In this document: in pieces, positions 14,201-26,600 of the stretch
How positions within the stretch are numbered: the first letter of the stretch is position 1
Layout: every line of letters begins with the position of its first letter
Source: Xiphophorus maculatus
Taxonomy: Eukaryota > Chordata > Actinopteri > Cyprinodontiformes > Poeciliidae
Direction: 5' to 3'
NCBI RefSeq assembly: GCF_002775205.1
Contig: NC_036457.1
Span: 9,834,996 to 9,898,995, forward strand
Length of the DNA: 64,000 nt
Position numbers and translations under genes: made by a program
The notes under the pieces: model-generated
What the model was told of the DNA's origin: nothing
Seen by the model: the letters and a program-made list of their open reading frames with translations, nothing else
Databases searched by the model: none

Positions 14201-17200
14201 CGCACAGAGGATAACCCGGAGGTGGGCGGGCCGTGCTACACTCTGTACCTGGAGTACTTGGGTGGTCTGGTGCCCATCCTGAAGGGTCGACGGATTAGTA
14301 AGCTGCGCCCTGAGTTTGTCATTATGGACCCCAAAACGGATGGTAAAACAGGTGGGCCTGCATTTCTTCTTGGGCAGTAACATTAAAGAACTCGTAGGAA
14401 ATACTTAAAGAACAGAAAGATTTTCAGCATCCTCCAGAAGTTTTATAAATTTACAAAGTGATTTAATGAGACTGGACTCACATTCATAAAAACATTTTTT
14501 TTAAATGGAGAAACATTGAAGAAAATAATAAGAATAAAATTAGTAAACGTTTTCTTCTTTACATTTTAAAGGTTTCTGTGGCTTTTTATGGTTTTATGGA
14601 AAAAAAGAACTCTCCATGACTTTTTAACCGGCAGCAATTTTATGTTTGTCTCTTTACTGCCAGAAGCAGCACCAACAGACTCATTGATTGAATTTTGTAT
14701 TTGTGTTGTGAGAGATGCACATTTAGTGAACTGTGACTTCTGATGTTTTGTTTCATCAGATGAGATATACAGCAACAGTCTGATATCAGCCATGATAGAC
14801 AGCTGTAACTGCTCAGACTCCAGTGATATTGAGCTCAACGACGACTGGGTTGGCAAGAAATCTCCAAAGATATCTAGAGGAAGCAAATCTCCTAAACTTC
14901 CCAGGTAACTCAATAAGAGACTTCACGTGAATGATTTTGCAAAAATAATATTCATCAAATCAAAACCTCTTAAGTTGGATTCTTTTTCTCACATTTTGTC
15001 AGAGTTGTCTTTTACAGCCTCAAAAAGTTGGAGAGTAGAATTTTTTTTTTAAGTAAATGTTAAGTAGGGAAAAACAAACAAAAAAAAAACATAGAATGTC
15101 CTAACTTTATTTCAAATTCTATTTTCTGAAAGATTATTTGAATTTCTGGAAAATGAGAGCTGTGCACACAATTTTTTAGTCAAATGTTTTTAGTTTTCCA
15201 CTACACAACTTGAGTTTTTGTCCAACTCATTGATCATTTTGGTTTTTGAAGCTGGGCTAAGGTTTTAAAATCCCAGTAAAATACATTGAAGTTTATGGCT
15301 ATAATGTAATAAATGTGTAAACGCTCAAGTGATATTATTAATTACGTGATGAAAACGTTTAGTGGAATGTCTCTGTTTTTTGTTTTTCTTGCATGCCTAA
15401 ACCTTTTTTTATTTGCTACCTTCTCTGTAGAGACTTAGTTTGTCCCTTTACCAACAGGATAAATATTGACCCCAGAAAATCACCCAAGCTGTCTCGAACT
15501 ACACAAGAAATCTCTAGGTCGCCACGGTTACCCTTAAGAAAACCCTCGATTGGTTCACCGAGTCTCTCACGGAGAGAATTCCCTCTGGATGACATCAATC
15601 AGGTAACTAGAAGATGATGTAAATGTTGCAGGGCTCACTAAGGGAGCTTGTTTTGGTGTCACCATATTTGGTTTCTTTTTATAATTTTTTTTAAATGTTT
15701 TGCAGCAAAATTACCTCGCTCAGGTCACATCCAATATTTGGGGAACAAAGTTTAAGATAGTGGGACTGGCTGCATTTTTACCTACCAATCTCGGTGCAGG
15801 TAAGTCATCCACAGGCTCTCAATGAACTGATATTATTCTTTCTTTTCTCATTTCACTCTTTTCTTTTTTCTTAGTTATCTATAAGACCAGCCTCCTCCAT
15901 CTGCAGCCCAGACAAATGACCATCTACCTGCCTGAGGTGCGCAAAATCTCCATGGAATACATCAACCTGCCTGTTTTCAGCCCCAATGTCTTCAGTGAGG
16001 ACGAGGACGACCTTCCTGTATCGGGCCCTGCTGGAAGCACTGACGACAACCCCCCATGTACTGTAAACATCCCTATTGCCCCCATCCACAGCCCTGCCCA
16101 GGCCATGTCCCCTGCCCAAAGCATCGGCCTGGTCCAGTCTCTGCTAGCCAATCAGAACGTTCAGCTTGATGTCCTCAGTAATACGACAGCAGCTCCTTCT
16201 GGATCATCGGCCAGCGGTTCGGACCAAACCCAGGATGCCATCTTGACGACCCAGTACACCGTGCCCACCAGGTATTCTAGTCCGGGTCAGGTCATTTTTG
16301 GGGGGCTGGACGTAGGTCGGCTAATGGTTGGACCACCGCTGACCCATCATCCATCACAACAACAACAACAGAGTCAGCAGCAGCTTCTACAACATCAACA
16401 AATTCAGCACCATCAACAGCAGCAGCAGCAGCAAATACTCCAGCAGCATCACCTACAGCAGCAGCAGCAGCAGCAGCACATTCAACAGCAGCAGCAGCTT
16501 CAGCAACACATACAGATGCAGCAGCATCAACAAATGCAGTTGCAGCAACAGCAGCAAATGCATCACCAGCTACAGTCTCAACAGCACCATCTTCAGCATC
16601 AGCTTCAGATCCAGATCCCTGCTCCGTCCCTGTCACCGGGGCAACCTTCAGGAACGGCCCTGCACCAGCTGCAGCCGGGGGCCCTGCAGATACAAATCCC
16701 CCACCAGCCAGCCGATTTAGTTGTTGACAGAACAGCGGGCGGGGAGCACGAACACCTGTTGAAGATCAAAACCACTCGATCAACGCCACAGTTAGCTGAC
16801 GCTGATACAGTTGTGTTCAGCGCTCCTTTGGAGCTCAGCAAAATGAATCCGCCGCCTCCTTACCCCGGGACTGTGGCCGCAGCGGTTGCCGCTGCTGCAG
16901 CTGCAGCTTCACCATCAGCTTCCAACGCAGCTTCCAGCTCTTCGTCTGGAACAGAAGGGGGCGCTAGTGGAACTCCTCCCCCTAGCGAGCTCTGCGTGAA
17001 GAAGGGTGACTTCAAACTTTATCCTCCAGGTCAGCAGCAACTACAGTACCCCACGCCTCTGGGCTACGAGAGGATAACGACGTTTGACAGCAGCGGGAAC
17101 GTGGAAGAGGTGTGTCGCCCTCGAACACGCCTCGTCTGCAACCAGAATGTCTACACGCTCCAGGGACCTGGCAACTCTGCCACTCTCAGGGTCACTTCCT

Positions 17201-19897
17201 CTTCATCCTCGTCTGCAGCTGACAAGAAAATCCAGCTGCCCTACACCTCTGCTACGCTTAACAGACTCACCGCACCCCGCTACTCCATACCAAGCGGAGA
17301 CCCACCCCCATACCCTGATTCAGCCAATCAGAGCGGAGCTGCTGGGAGGAATCCGAACCAGCGACTCGACAGCAGCTTGATCCATGCCACCCTCAGGAGG
17401 AACAGCCGAGAGGCCGCGCTTAAAGTCTCCCAGATGCTGGAACCGCCAAGGCCACTTCCTCCGAAAGCTAAAAACAGTCCACTAGCAACCTCCTTCCAGC
17501 AGAGGGTGCCAACAGCCTTATACACGTGCAGCCAGTGCAGCAGTGGATCAAGTGTTGGCGGTAGTGCTCCAGGGAGCGCTAATGGGATAGCAGGGGGAAC
17601 GATTATCAGGCAAGATTTCCCTCCAGGGAACGGCGCTCCACACAGCACAGTGATAGTTCACTCCAGCAGCGCCGCCGCTCTGGCCTCCCAGTCCTCATAC
17701 AGCCTGATGAGCTCACTGGAGGGGTCTGGGAGTGCAGCGGGAGCAGGAGGGAACAGAGACCGGGCTGAGTATGTTAACTCAGCGTTTACTGAGGATGAAA
17801 CACTCAACCAGTCGCTGAGGCATTTGGTAATTGGAGGAAATGATGCATCGGGGCTTGTCGTCAAACGCCCACCTCCCTACCAGTGGGACCCGACTGGCAC
17901 AGAGGAGGTGTGGATACCTCAAGAGAGGACAGCAAATGTTCCCCCTGGAGCGCACAAGCCTCCGCCCCTCATTCTCAGCCCGACTCAGCACTTGGATGTT
18001 ACCAGACTGCCTTTTGTTCTTTCTCCAAAGTCTCCCACCAGCCCCAGCGCTGCATCATTCCAGGCTGCAGCAGCAGCTACAGCCACAGGCTACCAAATCT
18101 CTCTGCAGTACCCCCCAGCAGCAGCCTATGCCGGAGCTCAGCTCCAACCCATCCCAGGGTCGCCGCGCCCCTGCGCCTCCCCTAAGGAAGTTGTGGCGCC
18201 CGTGGCCCTCTCACAGCAGGATGCGACCCTCGTCTTGTCGCCGGGTTACTCTCCAAACATAGCGAACCTCGCCTGCTGTCCCCTTCCTCCCTTGTATCCC
18301 GGAGGAAGTTCCTGTGCTGGAATCCCCATCCCTCCCATTGCCCTTCACACACCGTGGGGAACGTACAACCCTTGTCCGCCTATGCCCAGTCCTGCAGTGC
18401 CACTTCCACCCAAAGCCTCCCACGTGTCAGCAGACAAAAATGTTCTCTCACCTCCTCCTCCACAGCCTCCACCACCACCAGCAGACCCACAGAGCCACGG
18501 GGCGTTACAGGAGACAATGGCAGAGCCAGGGGACGCTTACCAGGAGGTGTTGTCTTTGACTGAGAGCCCCGTACCACAGCGGTCCGAGAAGTTCAGCAAG
18601 AAGAACCGCAAGCGGATGGACGGCCGGGCCGAAGAGGCTAACGTGTCTCAGTTAGCCGAAGGCAGCAAGTCGAAGAAAGAGGGCAGGGCTCTGGGGGATT
18701 TCAACTCGCTGATCTCCAGCCCCCGACTGGGAGGAAGAGACAAGAAGAAACTGAAGGGGCAGAAGGAGCAGCAAATGAAAGCGAAGAAGCTGAGTAAGGC
18801 CACGGCCAACAGTGAGTTCCAGGACAGTTCAGAAAGCGAGCCGGAGCTTTTCATCAGCGGCGATGAGCTCCTTAATCAGTGCCAGAGCGGGAAAAAGGGA
18901 TGGAAAAGTAAAAGGAACCTGAGGGCAGCTAGCGAACTTGATGAAATAAAGTGCCGGAAAGCCAATGAGAAGGAAGACAGAGGATTGGGCAGCCAAGGGT
19001 TTGTGTATGTGATGGCCAACAAGCAGCCTCTGTGGAATGAAGCCACACAGGTCTACCAGCTGGACTTTGGAGGCCGAGTCACGCAAGAGTCGGCCAAGAA
19101 CTTTCAAATCGAACTGGAGGGCCGGCAGGTGAGTTGGGTAAAATTTTTATTTCAGAACCTCAGACTATATTCTCTCGGTGCAGATCTTTGTTTTGTTTTT
19201 TCGGATAGCAACATTTACATTTTTTATGGTAAATTAAATAAATGCAGAGTTGTAAATATGGCTTATGTAGGAAAGAAAGCAGATATAGATTCCACAGCCA
19301 ATAAATTATCTTTTTTTGTCATAAATGAAGCACACCAGAAACCATAAATCAATATTACAATACATTGAGTCAATTATTATTGGTATTAAATTACAAACTA
19401 GAATGAAGTGGCATCCTTTCTATATGTTTTATTGTTATTAATTTTTCACAAGCATTCTAAATTATTTCCAGCAAATTTTTCCCATTTGGAAAATAGGTCT
19501 ATCTTTAAATTGACTGTGACGGTCATGTCTTCCATTTTGTAAATATCTACTACTATCTGAGCCCATTCTTGGGCGGTTGGTTCTTTTTGTACCATCCATT
19601 TTTTTGTAGGTACGTTTTTTCTTAACTCATCCTAGAAACATAGTCTTGAAATTTGGTGGAATTTAGATGCGCAACATATGGTTAACTCCATTGTTTATGT
19701 TAATCCAATATTTTTGGAGAATATTGCATTCCTATTTCCTTGTGTCTGTGCAAATCTTAATGTGTGTTTTAACGTTCTAGGTGATGCAGTTTGGTAGGAT
19801 TGATGGTAATGCCTACATCCTGGACTTCCAGTACCCCTTCTCTGCGGTCCAGGCTTTCGCAGTGGCTTTGGCCAACGTCACCCAACGCCTCAAATGA
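2268..19897 (+). CDS. tulp4: Tubby-like protein 4 (WD40 / SOCS box / tubby domain), 13 coding exons
   Basis: Coding exons: 2268-2519, 8320-8448, 8831-8992, 10298-10478, 11589-11696, 11833-12002, 13752-13976, 14117-14351, 14760-14904, 15458-15602, 15706-15799, 15875-19128, 19781-19897. All introns are GT-AG, phases agree at every junction, and the joined frame is 1738 residues against about 1540 in human TULP4. The start at 2268 gives MFASVEHGPVLCSDSNILC, matching the family N-terminus, with G at -3. Residues 1 to about 360 are the WD40 region (for example the GIFVWIQYEGRW stretch in exon 2). A SOCS-box-like segment follows at about 370-409 in exon 7 (LQLLCQQ, then a SRLC Cul-box-like motif). 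A long disordered middle lies in the 3.25-kb exon. The tubby-type C-terminus starts near residue 1657 (FVYVMANKQPLWNEATQVY) and ends ANVTQRLK. The family is proposed to act as a substrate receptor for elongin/cullin-5 ubiquitin ligases; that role is from family knowledge. Oddity: a Gln/His-rich insert of roughly 85 residues. Confidence 0.97.
2520..8319 (+). other. tulp4 intron 1 (about 5.8 kb)
   Basis: The donor is the gtaatt following GAG at 2519 and the acceptor is the ttttatag ending at 8319. The intron holds a decayed repeat near 5470-5610 and scattered short open frames with no family resemblance. No conserved coding exon was found inside. Confidence 0.8.
5470..5610. mobile_element. Decayed interspersed repeat in tulp4 intron 1
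   Basis: The segment reading about ACTGTCATAATAACACATTT, ATTGCGATTAATAGCAG, then CACCCTCTCAAAG closely follows a repeat common in teleosts (cleanly 'ctgtcacgataacaaatttt...attgcgataaacgat...caccctctcaaag'). The family name is uncertain. It has no coding capacity. Confidence 0.55.
9195..9900 (-). mobile_element. Decayed Tc1/mariner-like transposon fragment in tulp4 intron 3
   Basis: Several phrases follow the antisense of teleost Tc1-like transposase DNA in the right order: GACTAGGCCATTCCAAACG near 9375, CAGATGGCCAGG-like near 9460, ATTCATGGTT then CAGAACATCACACTATTGCC near 9510-9580, CCAGATGTATCTGGG near 9615, and AGTCCTGTAAGTCATCAAGATGAT near 9690. The copy has frameshifts and stops throughout, so no active transposase remains. 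The ends could not be fixed. Confidence 0.7.
12300..12524. mobile_element. hAT-type MITE with terminal inverted repeats and target-site duplication
   Basis: The left end CAGGGGTGTCAAACTCC and the right end (reverse complement CACAGGTGTCAAGCTCC) form imperfect terminal inverted repeats, which continue inward through CAGTCCT(C/T)(A/G)AGGGCCACTG. The flanks are TTCTAGAT (12292-12299) and CTCTAGAT (12525-12532), an 8-bp duplication matching at 7 of 8 positions, as hAT elements make. The 225-bp body has no coding capacity. It lies in the tulp4 intron between the exons ending at 12002 and starting at 13752. Confidence 0.8.
16348..16614 (+). repeat. CAG/CAA-rich tract encoding a Gln/His-rich segment in tulp4
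   Basis: The large tulp4 exon holds an interrupted CAG/CAA run here, encoding about residues 774-862, mostly Gln with interspersed His, Leu, Ile and Met. The reading frame stays open through it. CAG and CAA are mixed, which usually slows repeat slippage. In the human protein, as I remember it, the corresponding place is a short Pro-rich stretch before the conserved DHEHL-like segment, so this looks like a fish-lineage expansion. The long Ala/Val-rich reading frame on the opposite strand is only the antisense of this repeat. Confidence 0.9.
19129..19780 (+). other. tulp4 last intron, splits the tubby C-terminus
   Basis: The donor gtgagt follows CAG at 19128 and the acceptor ttctag precedes GTGATGCAG at 19781. 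The reading frame stays open into the intron for about 70 codons, so retention would replace the last 38 residues with unrelated sequence. I take that as chance. Confidence 0.85.
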
Positions 19898-22390
19898 GAT
19901 GTCCCCTCCCAACACACCCCAAGTCATCCCATGATTTTAAATGCAGCCTGCTGAAGGAGCACAGTTGTTTGCTTTGGAGATTCATAGACTCTAATAAACT
20001 CAGTGGATTTTGGAGAAAAAGACTGAAATCAACTGTGGTCAATAGATGGAAATGCAATCACACTGCACTACGCAATGCTGCCACTAGACATTGTGCAATA
20101 AGCATTGACTGCGTTTTTTTTATTTAAACGCCATTAGATCTGCTCCGTTCTGAATTCTGTGGCACCCTCCAAGCACGTAGGGCCAAAGAGCTGAGCTTGG
20201 GTTATCATCATGCAAATAAATGCTGCTTTGGGTAGAAGAGGCTTTCTTAGAGAGACAGATTGTCAAGGTGCAGTTTAAAAAATAAAAGCAGCAGTAATAC
20301 TTGAAAACCACACTCTGGAGGTTAAATTACATTTTCCAGAGCGCACAGGTACTACTGGGCACTGAAATCCATTGCTGTACAAAACTTTAGTGAAACAGTT
20401 ACTACTTTATTAAACTGCTTTTGCTTATAGTTTATTAAATGAGGTTACTTAGTGGAGGTTTTTGTTCTATACCATTCCTGTTGTTTCTATCTCAGTCAGT
20501 TTCGGCTGGATTTAAGGCTGATATATGCATCATTTAGGAGCACTACTAAAAGTTACGACTTTTCACTGTTTCTGGAAGGAAATATCGGTCTTTATCAAAT
20601 CTGCGTTTGAAGGATGAAAACTGTCACCCTGCTACACTTAATAATTTATATGTACATGTTGTTTATCTTTCCAGACACAGATTTTTTAAGAAAATATTGT
20701 TATTGTTGAAGATGTACAACCCTCATACTTTTTCATCCCAGTTTTTCTTACCGACTTTATTTGGGGAGGCTGAATTTAAATATTGCTGTACACTTGGAGT
20801 ATTCAGGTGGGAGCGGTTTACAGAATAGCCTTGGCTGACATATCCTGTAATTGGATATCTACATATGGTGACAGTGGCGCCAAAGACGTCGCCAAGGCCT
20901 CAATTGAACAACTTAACCTCTGGCATGAAGTGATAATGTCACCTGCTGTCACTTCTGTGAAGTGAGTACGTATTTGGGGGCAGTCCTTGCTCTTTAGGAC
21001 CACACTAAAACATGTAAGCATGGTACAGGAAATATTTTTGTATATTTCACCTATGCCATTTCATATTCTTCTCAGAAGGCATGTAAATAAATTGGAGGTG
21101 TAAATGTGATAAAGAGACTTCGGCGACTCTGACAAGTTTACACCTCGGCTTCACTGTGTTTAATTTCAGGTGTGGAGGGAAGCTGTAACACCGTAAAATT
21201 ACTGTTAAGCTAAATCATCGTCGTCACTCAGTTTAATAAGACTACATTGAAGAATGAAGCTCCACTTCATAAGCTGACTGTGCAAACTGAGAGACGGGTA
21301 AAGCTGTTTAAGTGTTAGCAAGAATCATTTACGGAGATAAAGTCCAAAGGACATATATGCATTAATTTCTGTTTAAGTACAATATCAGCTAAAGTCACCA
21401 GAAGCGTTTAGGTTTAATAAAACAGTGAAGGTGCTGTCGGGCTAAACTCTTAATTTGTGCCAAAATATCTACTCACAATTTTACAACAGATGCAGTCCAA
21501 AGGGGAAGAACCAATTCTATTTTGACCATTGAATTGATGATTTTATTGCTTTTAATAAGTGTGATCTTTCCTGATCTCAAAGATGCATGTTGGTCATCGG
21601 TTGTAGAAAAATGGACCGAATGAAGATATTTTAAACCCTATTACAAAAAAACAAGCATGTCATGACAAAATCCTTTTTGTGTTAGCTGTGCAATATTTTG
21701 TAGGAGAAAATTGTGTTTCTGTTGCTTTCAACCATGTTTTGATACCGTTCTTTTAGTTCATTATCTGAGATTGCTGGTTTGTGCATTTTTTTATTTATGA
21801 GATTATTTCCTGAAAGGAGGAAAATATCTATACATACCGTATATTGTGGAGTTTTCCCAAACTTTTTTGTGTTAAGTCTGTAATGAGTGTAGCCCAGGTT
21901 GTGGGGTTGATGATGAGAACAGGCATCCTAATTTGAAGTTTGCTTTGGATGAAAAAATAAAGATGTGAATGAGTAAGTGCCCAGTTTAATGTAGTTGGTA
22001 GACTAGTGTAAGTGTTAAGTCGAGGTGTGTTTGTGTTCAGCTGTGCAGTCTACCAATCCCATCAGTGTTAAATCTATTATATTTAAATGTGTTCATGGCT
22101 TCTACACATTCAAACACATTCTTCACTGAGTTGATGTTCAGCATTACTTATGGACTCGGTTAGGGATTCACTTTAAACCGATGATGAGCTGTTGTAGATA
22201 TTGTAGGATTTGACTTTTCTTTAGAAAAGATCTGTGCTTTGTATTTGCAGGTGTAGACTTAACTGACAAAAACACTTGAGTATGGTGACTGAACGTTCAT
22301 AGTGGATGGATAGTAAGGCATGCCATGTAAATTATTTTAAAACTGTATATGTCACTCATCTTTTTAATAAAACTGTCATTGTTTGAGAAA
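19898..22390 (+). other. tulp4 3' UTR with distal polyadenylation signal
   Basis: About 2.5 kb of AT-rich DNA with no coding exon follows the tulp4 stop. Several AATAAA hexamers occur, and the one at 22366-22371, followed by a T/GT-rich stretch, is the best candidate for the distal end. Earlier hexamers, for example near 20279 and 21955, could give shorter isoforms. The extent is inferred, not shown by transcript data. Confidence 0.5.
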
Positions 22391-23094
22391 ATACTAAGTT
22401 GTGTTTCTTAAAATAACAATTTGATTAATTTCAGTATGATGTCGTTCAGACAGACTGAGGTACTTTGTATGAAAAACCTATTAAAAGCAGTTGCTTTTTT
22501 TTTAAATATAATTTTTTAAAACAATTGTTCTAGTAGTCCAGTGTCGCAATGTTTTTTGTTAAATTACACAGAAAAGGTTTGCTATTTTTTGTTACTGAAG
22601 CATGTTAAATAGTTTATCTAAACTGATAAATTAGTTATGAAAAGTCCATTTTTGCATTTACTGTATACAATGAAGCACAGTGAATGATATATATAGATGG
22701 ATAGTTAAATATTCTGCACCAATAATATAATGGAGGGTAACTGCAAAGTTAAATGATGTGTAATAATTACTTTATATGTTTTACAAATGGAAAAATTAAT
22801 TCTTATGGATTCTTATGTGAAAAAATCTTTAAAATAGAAACGATTTTTTATTTATTTTTATCTAGCACAGAAATATATAGAAAACTGGGTATGTTTATAT
22901 GAAACGGATAGATTTTAATTATATATTCATGTGACGTACGCATCAAATGATTAAAGTGATAAGACAAGCAGCATACAAAGCAAAGCAAACATAATAATAA
23001 AAATACAGTTTTTATTGTGTAGATTTTTGTACGCTGGAACCTGTAAATCTTCCATTATTATCATAACTTCCCGTCCCTGTCCGTGGTCCTGAAC
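22391..23094. other. tulp4-tmem181 intergenic region
   Basis: Very AT-rich sequence with no gene, RNA or clear repeat that I can recognise. It leads into the more GC-rich tmem181 promoter. Confidence 0.6.
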
Positions 23095-23329
23095 TCTGAT
23101 CACGTGACCCCCTCTCGCGTGTTGGCTGCGTGTTTCCGCCCCCTTTTCATTTTAACACCTTTCCTTTCTTTGTCTTTTCATGAAGCGACACAAACAAAAC
23201 AGCTTCGGCTGCACTTTTAAATAAACGTCACCACAATACTGTATAGACAGATCTATCTGAGCTATTCGTTGAAGGCCGCGGATTGTGTTCTCATCGCCAT
23301 TTTCAGCCGCCAGACACCTCGGTGGAATA
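23095..23329 (+). promoter_or_regulatory. tmem181 upstream promoter with CACGTG E-box/CLEAR-like site
   Basis: A GC-richer block directly before the first coding exon. It contains TCACGTGAC at 23100-23108, 9 of 10 to the CLEAR consensus GTCACGTGAC bound by TFEB/TFE3 (USF proteins also bind CACGTG cores), and a CCGCCCCC GC-box-like motif near 23136-23143. Binding is inferred from the motif only. Confidence 0.45.
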
Positions 23330-23586
23330 ATGGACACAGACTACTCTTCCGGCTTGGAAAACCCTCTTTACAGCGAGCTGAAATACTTCTGCAGGAAAAT
23401 ACAAGAGGCCTACCAGGACCTGAAGGAGGATTTAACACCTTATCGTGATGATCGGTTTTACAGGTGAATCTGTTCTCAACGAATCTTCTAAAATATATGA
23501 TAAAGGATTTGTTTTGTAATCAAAATGATTCTGAAAGGTAAAGGGAAATTTGCTGGATATCAGATTATTATGAGGGCTGTTAATTA

Positions 23587-23620
<34 letters not shown>

Positions 23621-26600
23621 TTTTTTTACATATTACACATTTTGCTGTTTTATATTTTTATAATGCAATGCCTCAGAAACAATGGACCCTGATAAACACT
23701 TGATGAAAGATAATCAAATAATTATTAGGTCTTGTTAAACGGCACCTAAAACATAAAGGCGTATTGATTATTGGCAACAAAAGCAACAAGTTGCCATGTT
23801 TATAAACACCGTTTTACATTGGTGAGAAAAACATGTCTTGAAATAATAATCCTAAAATCAGGTAGAAGTTGACATACCGCGGCGCAAACCAGTAATTAAT
23901 AAATGAATAAATATTGTTTGTAATTCAATGTATAGACCTGATGTACAAACAAAGAATGCCCTGTGATTTCTGTGGCTTAGAATATGAAAAGGTGCAGGCA
24001 GCAAAGGACGCATGCTACATAGGCTTCCTGATTCTTAAGGCCCCTTCGAAGTTTTTGTTTTTTTTAATTATTTTTTTTTATTATCATCATATACAAAATA
24101 CATGGTATCGGCATCAGATGTACACAAACCTGAAAAACTTGAAGAAGCCAACCCAGGTTGCTTCCATACTTACAGAGAGGATGAAAAAACAAACAAACAA
24201 TAGGCCCCTTCCAAGTTCCCCTCCCTCGATTTTGCTGTCACGTGACTTCCAGACTCCTCCCACTCGATGACGTTGCCCCTCTGCACTAGCAGTTTGATGT
24301 TGATACACGGATGTGGATTCACGACGAAAATCTACCAGTTTTTCGCTCCGTCGAGACTGTAAACCGGATTAAATGGAGCTGTAAGTGTCTTTTACGTCCA
24401 GGGAGCATACTAAAGACTTGTATTTGACGCTAAAAGTTGTGAGAATTAGCGTTTAAAAGCCACATCTGTCAGTACTGTTAGCTTAAAGTAGCATGGACGC
24501 TGTTGTCTTCACATATCCGGCTCAAACCAAAGCGGCCTTAAACTTAAAGCAAGTAAAACGTTTTTGTCGATTTTGTGTGTGCTTTATCATTAATTATCAT
24601 CTTCTCGTGACAGGCTGGCACCCATGCGGCTCTACACCTTGTCCAAAAGACATTTTGTCCTGGTCTTTGTGGTGTTCCTGATATGCTTTGGCCTCACAGT
24701 CTTCATTGGGATTGAAGGTACGTGGTGACACCAAATGATGCTCAAAAGTGCGAGTCTTTCCACCTTCCTGTTACTCTTTGCGCCCATGTGAACCACAAAA
24801 TCATTCTCATTTGCGTTGAATGCTGCATGTGAGCTTTAAAAGCTTAAATGCTCAGGTCAAATTTGAGAATCCACACTGCTTCCCCTTCAAGGATATCCTG
24901 GTATCTTGTTCACAAGTGATGGTGGGATAAAGCTCGACATGTATAGATAAATTGGCGATCATCTGCTTTAATGAGGGTGTTCCTCTGGTCTGTTAGTTAA
25001 TTGCCAGATTTTTAGTTCACCTTGAATGATTGTGTCCACTTTTTCTGTTACAACCACATTTTCTTAAATTTGTCAGCTGTATTGATATGCTGCCCCTTTA
25101 CTTGTATAGCCCTAAACTGGGATGGTGATTCATCTTCCATCAGGACTCCTAACACTTGATGTACAACCAGAGCAGTAATAGAAAGGCTTAAAGAATGTTC
25201 TTTTGTCAGAATTATCAAAAGTCCAGATCTAAATCCAAGTGTAGACATAAAATTTCTGTTTAAAGATGCTTTCCAATCAGTCTGACTGTGCTCGAGCTGT
25301 TTTGCCAACAACAGGAAAAACACAAATCCCTGCATTTGCATGCATGATTTGCAAACAACTGAATGGTTTTTTTTTACAACATATTAGTTGTAAAAAAAAT
25401 TTTTTAAAAAAGAAGAAATAAAACCATCTGTAATTTTTCCTGCTTTCCATTAATACACAATCATTTCTAAACCTATCACCTAAAATCCTAATAAAATTAA
25501 GGTTTGTTTGTAAAGTCACAAAATGACTTTTTCAGTCCTCTCCATAGCAACATAGCTCAGTTCAGTTGGATGAACTTCCAGGCTCGGCACTACCATCTGT
25601 CCATGGTTGTACGTGTTTTCATAATTCTTTAAAACAAGCTGCATTGTTTCACAATAAAACTGCCCAGCAGCGTTGCTTCAAGTGAATCTCTGTCTTCCTG
25701 CCTGTCACATCTGATGTGTTTTTCTTTGTGGGGTTTTGATTTGAGATGAATCATTTCTGTGTTTGTTTACTTTTTTAGGTCCAAAGATTATTGCTGAGCA
25801 GGAGCATAATGCTGACCAGTTTAAAGGCAGAAATAGTTCAATAAAGGTGAGAGATTTCTAAAACAGAGGAGTGTATATTGCAAAAACATCTCACAATACT
25901 TTTAAGTTATCACTTTTCATTTGGTTTAACTGTCTACACATAAAGCATATTTGTTCTAAACCAACAATATTGTTTGTACTATTGTTATTATAAAAACTCA
26001 GACTCTAGGATAGTTCGAGGCTTATTACAAAGAAATAACAAACCATTAGCCAGACTATCTTTTTTGAACCTGGTAGCAGAAATATTGGTATTGTTTGACA
26101 AAAGAGTTCAAATATTTGGAAGAAAATTATATAAAAAAATTCCAACAAACAGGAATATGTGATTTTTCACAAAAGTCCAAATTGGTGATGAAACCATCAA
26201 TAAAAAGCCACAAATTCTCACCAACACAACCCAAATAAAGATATCCTGTGGAATTTGTCATATTTTGTTATTATTTAATCTTAATTTATTGTGTCATTGA
26301 TGCTTTCAGACTGAACCATTTAATTTAGATTCTCCACCTCTCACCACCTACAACCAGCAGCTGTGGCTCACCTGTGTGATGCAGGCTGGAAACAGCAATA
26401 GTACGTCATTTTTACCTCCACATCTGAATGCAGTCTCAAAGCTTCACTATCAATCTTTTTACCTGCCTAATAAAACCAAACTTCTGTCTGCATCAGTGAA
26501 AGACTTCAGGCAGAACTTTGAAATCAAGGTTGATCTTAATGGAGTGATACAGGACGCCAGCATGAAGCACATCAAGAAGGTGCAGCAGAAATCACGGATG

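Noticed and set aside
16292-16636. Antisense 114-codon Ala/Val-rich open frame.
   Set aside because: It is the reverse complement of the CAG/CAA tract in tulp4; repeat DNA opens several frames at once.
19129-19347. Open extension of the large tulp4 exon into the next intron.
   Set aside because: It would delete the conserved tubby C-terminus; the donor gtgagt and the downstream exon 19781-19897 are clear.
26401-26496. Open reading through this tmem181 segment, suggesting one long exon 26310-26615.
   Set aside because: GT (26401) and a good tctgcatcag acceptor bound it; removal restores the human-like spacing between LTC and KVDLNG.
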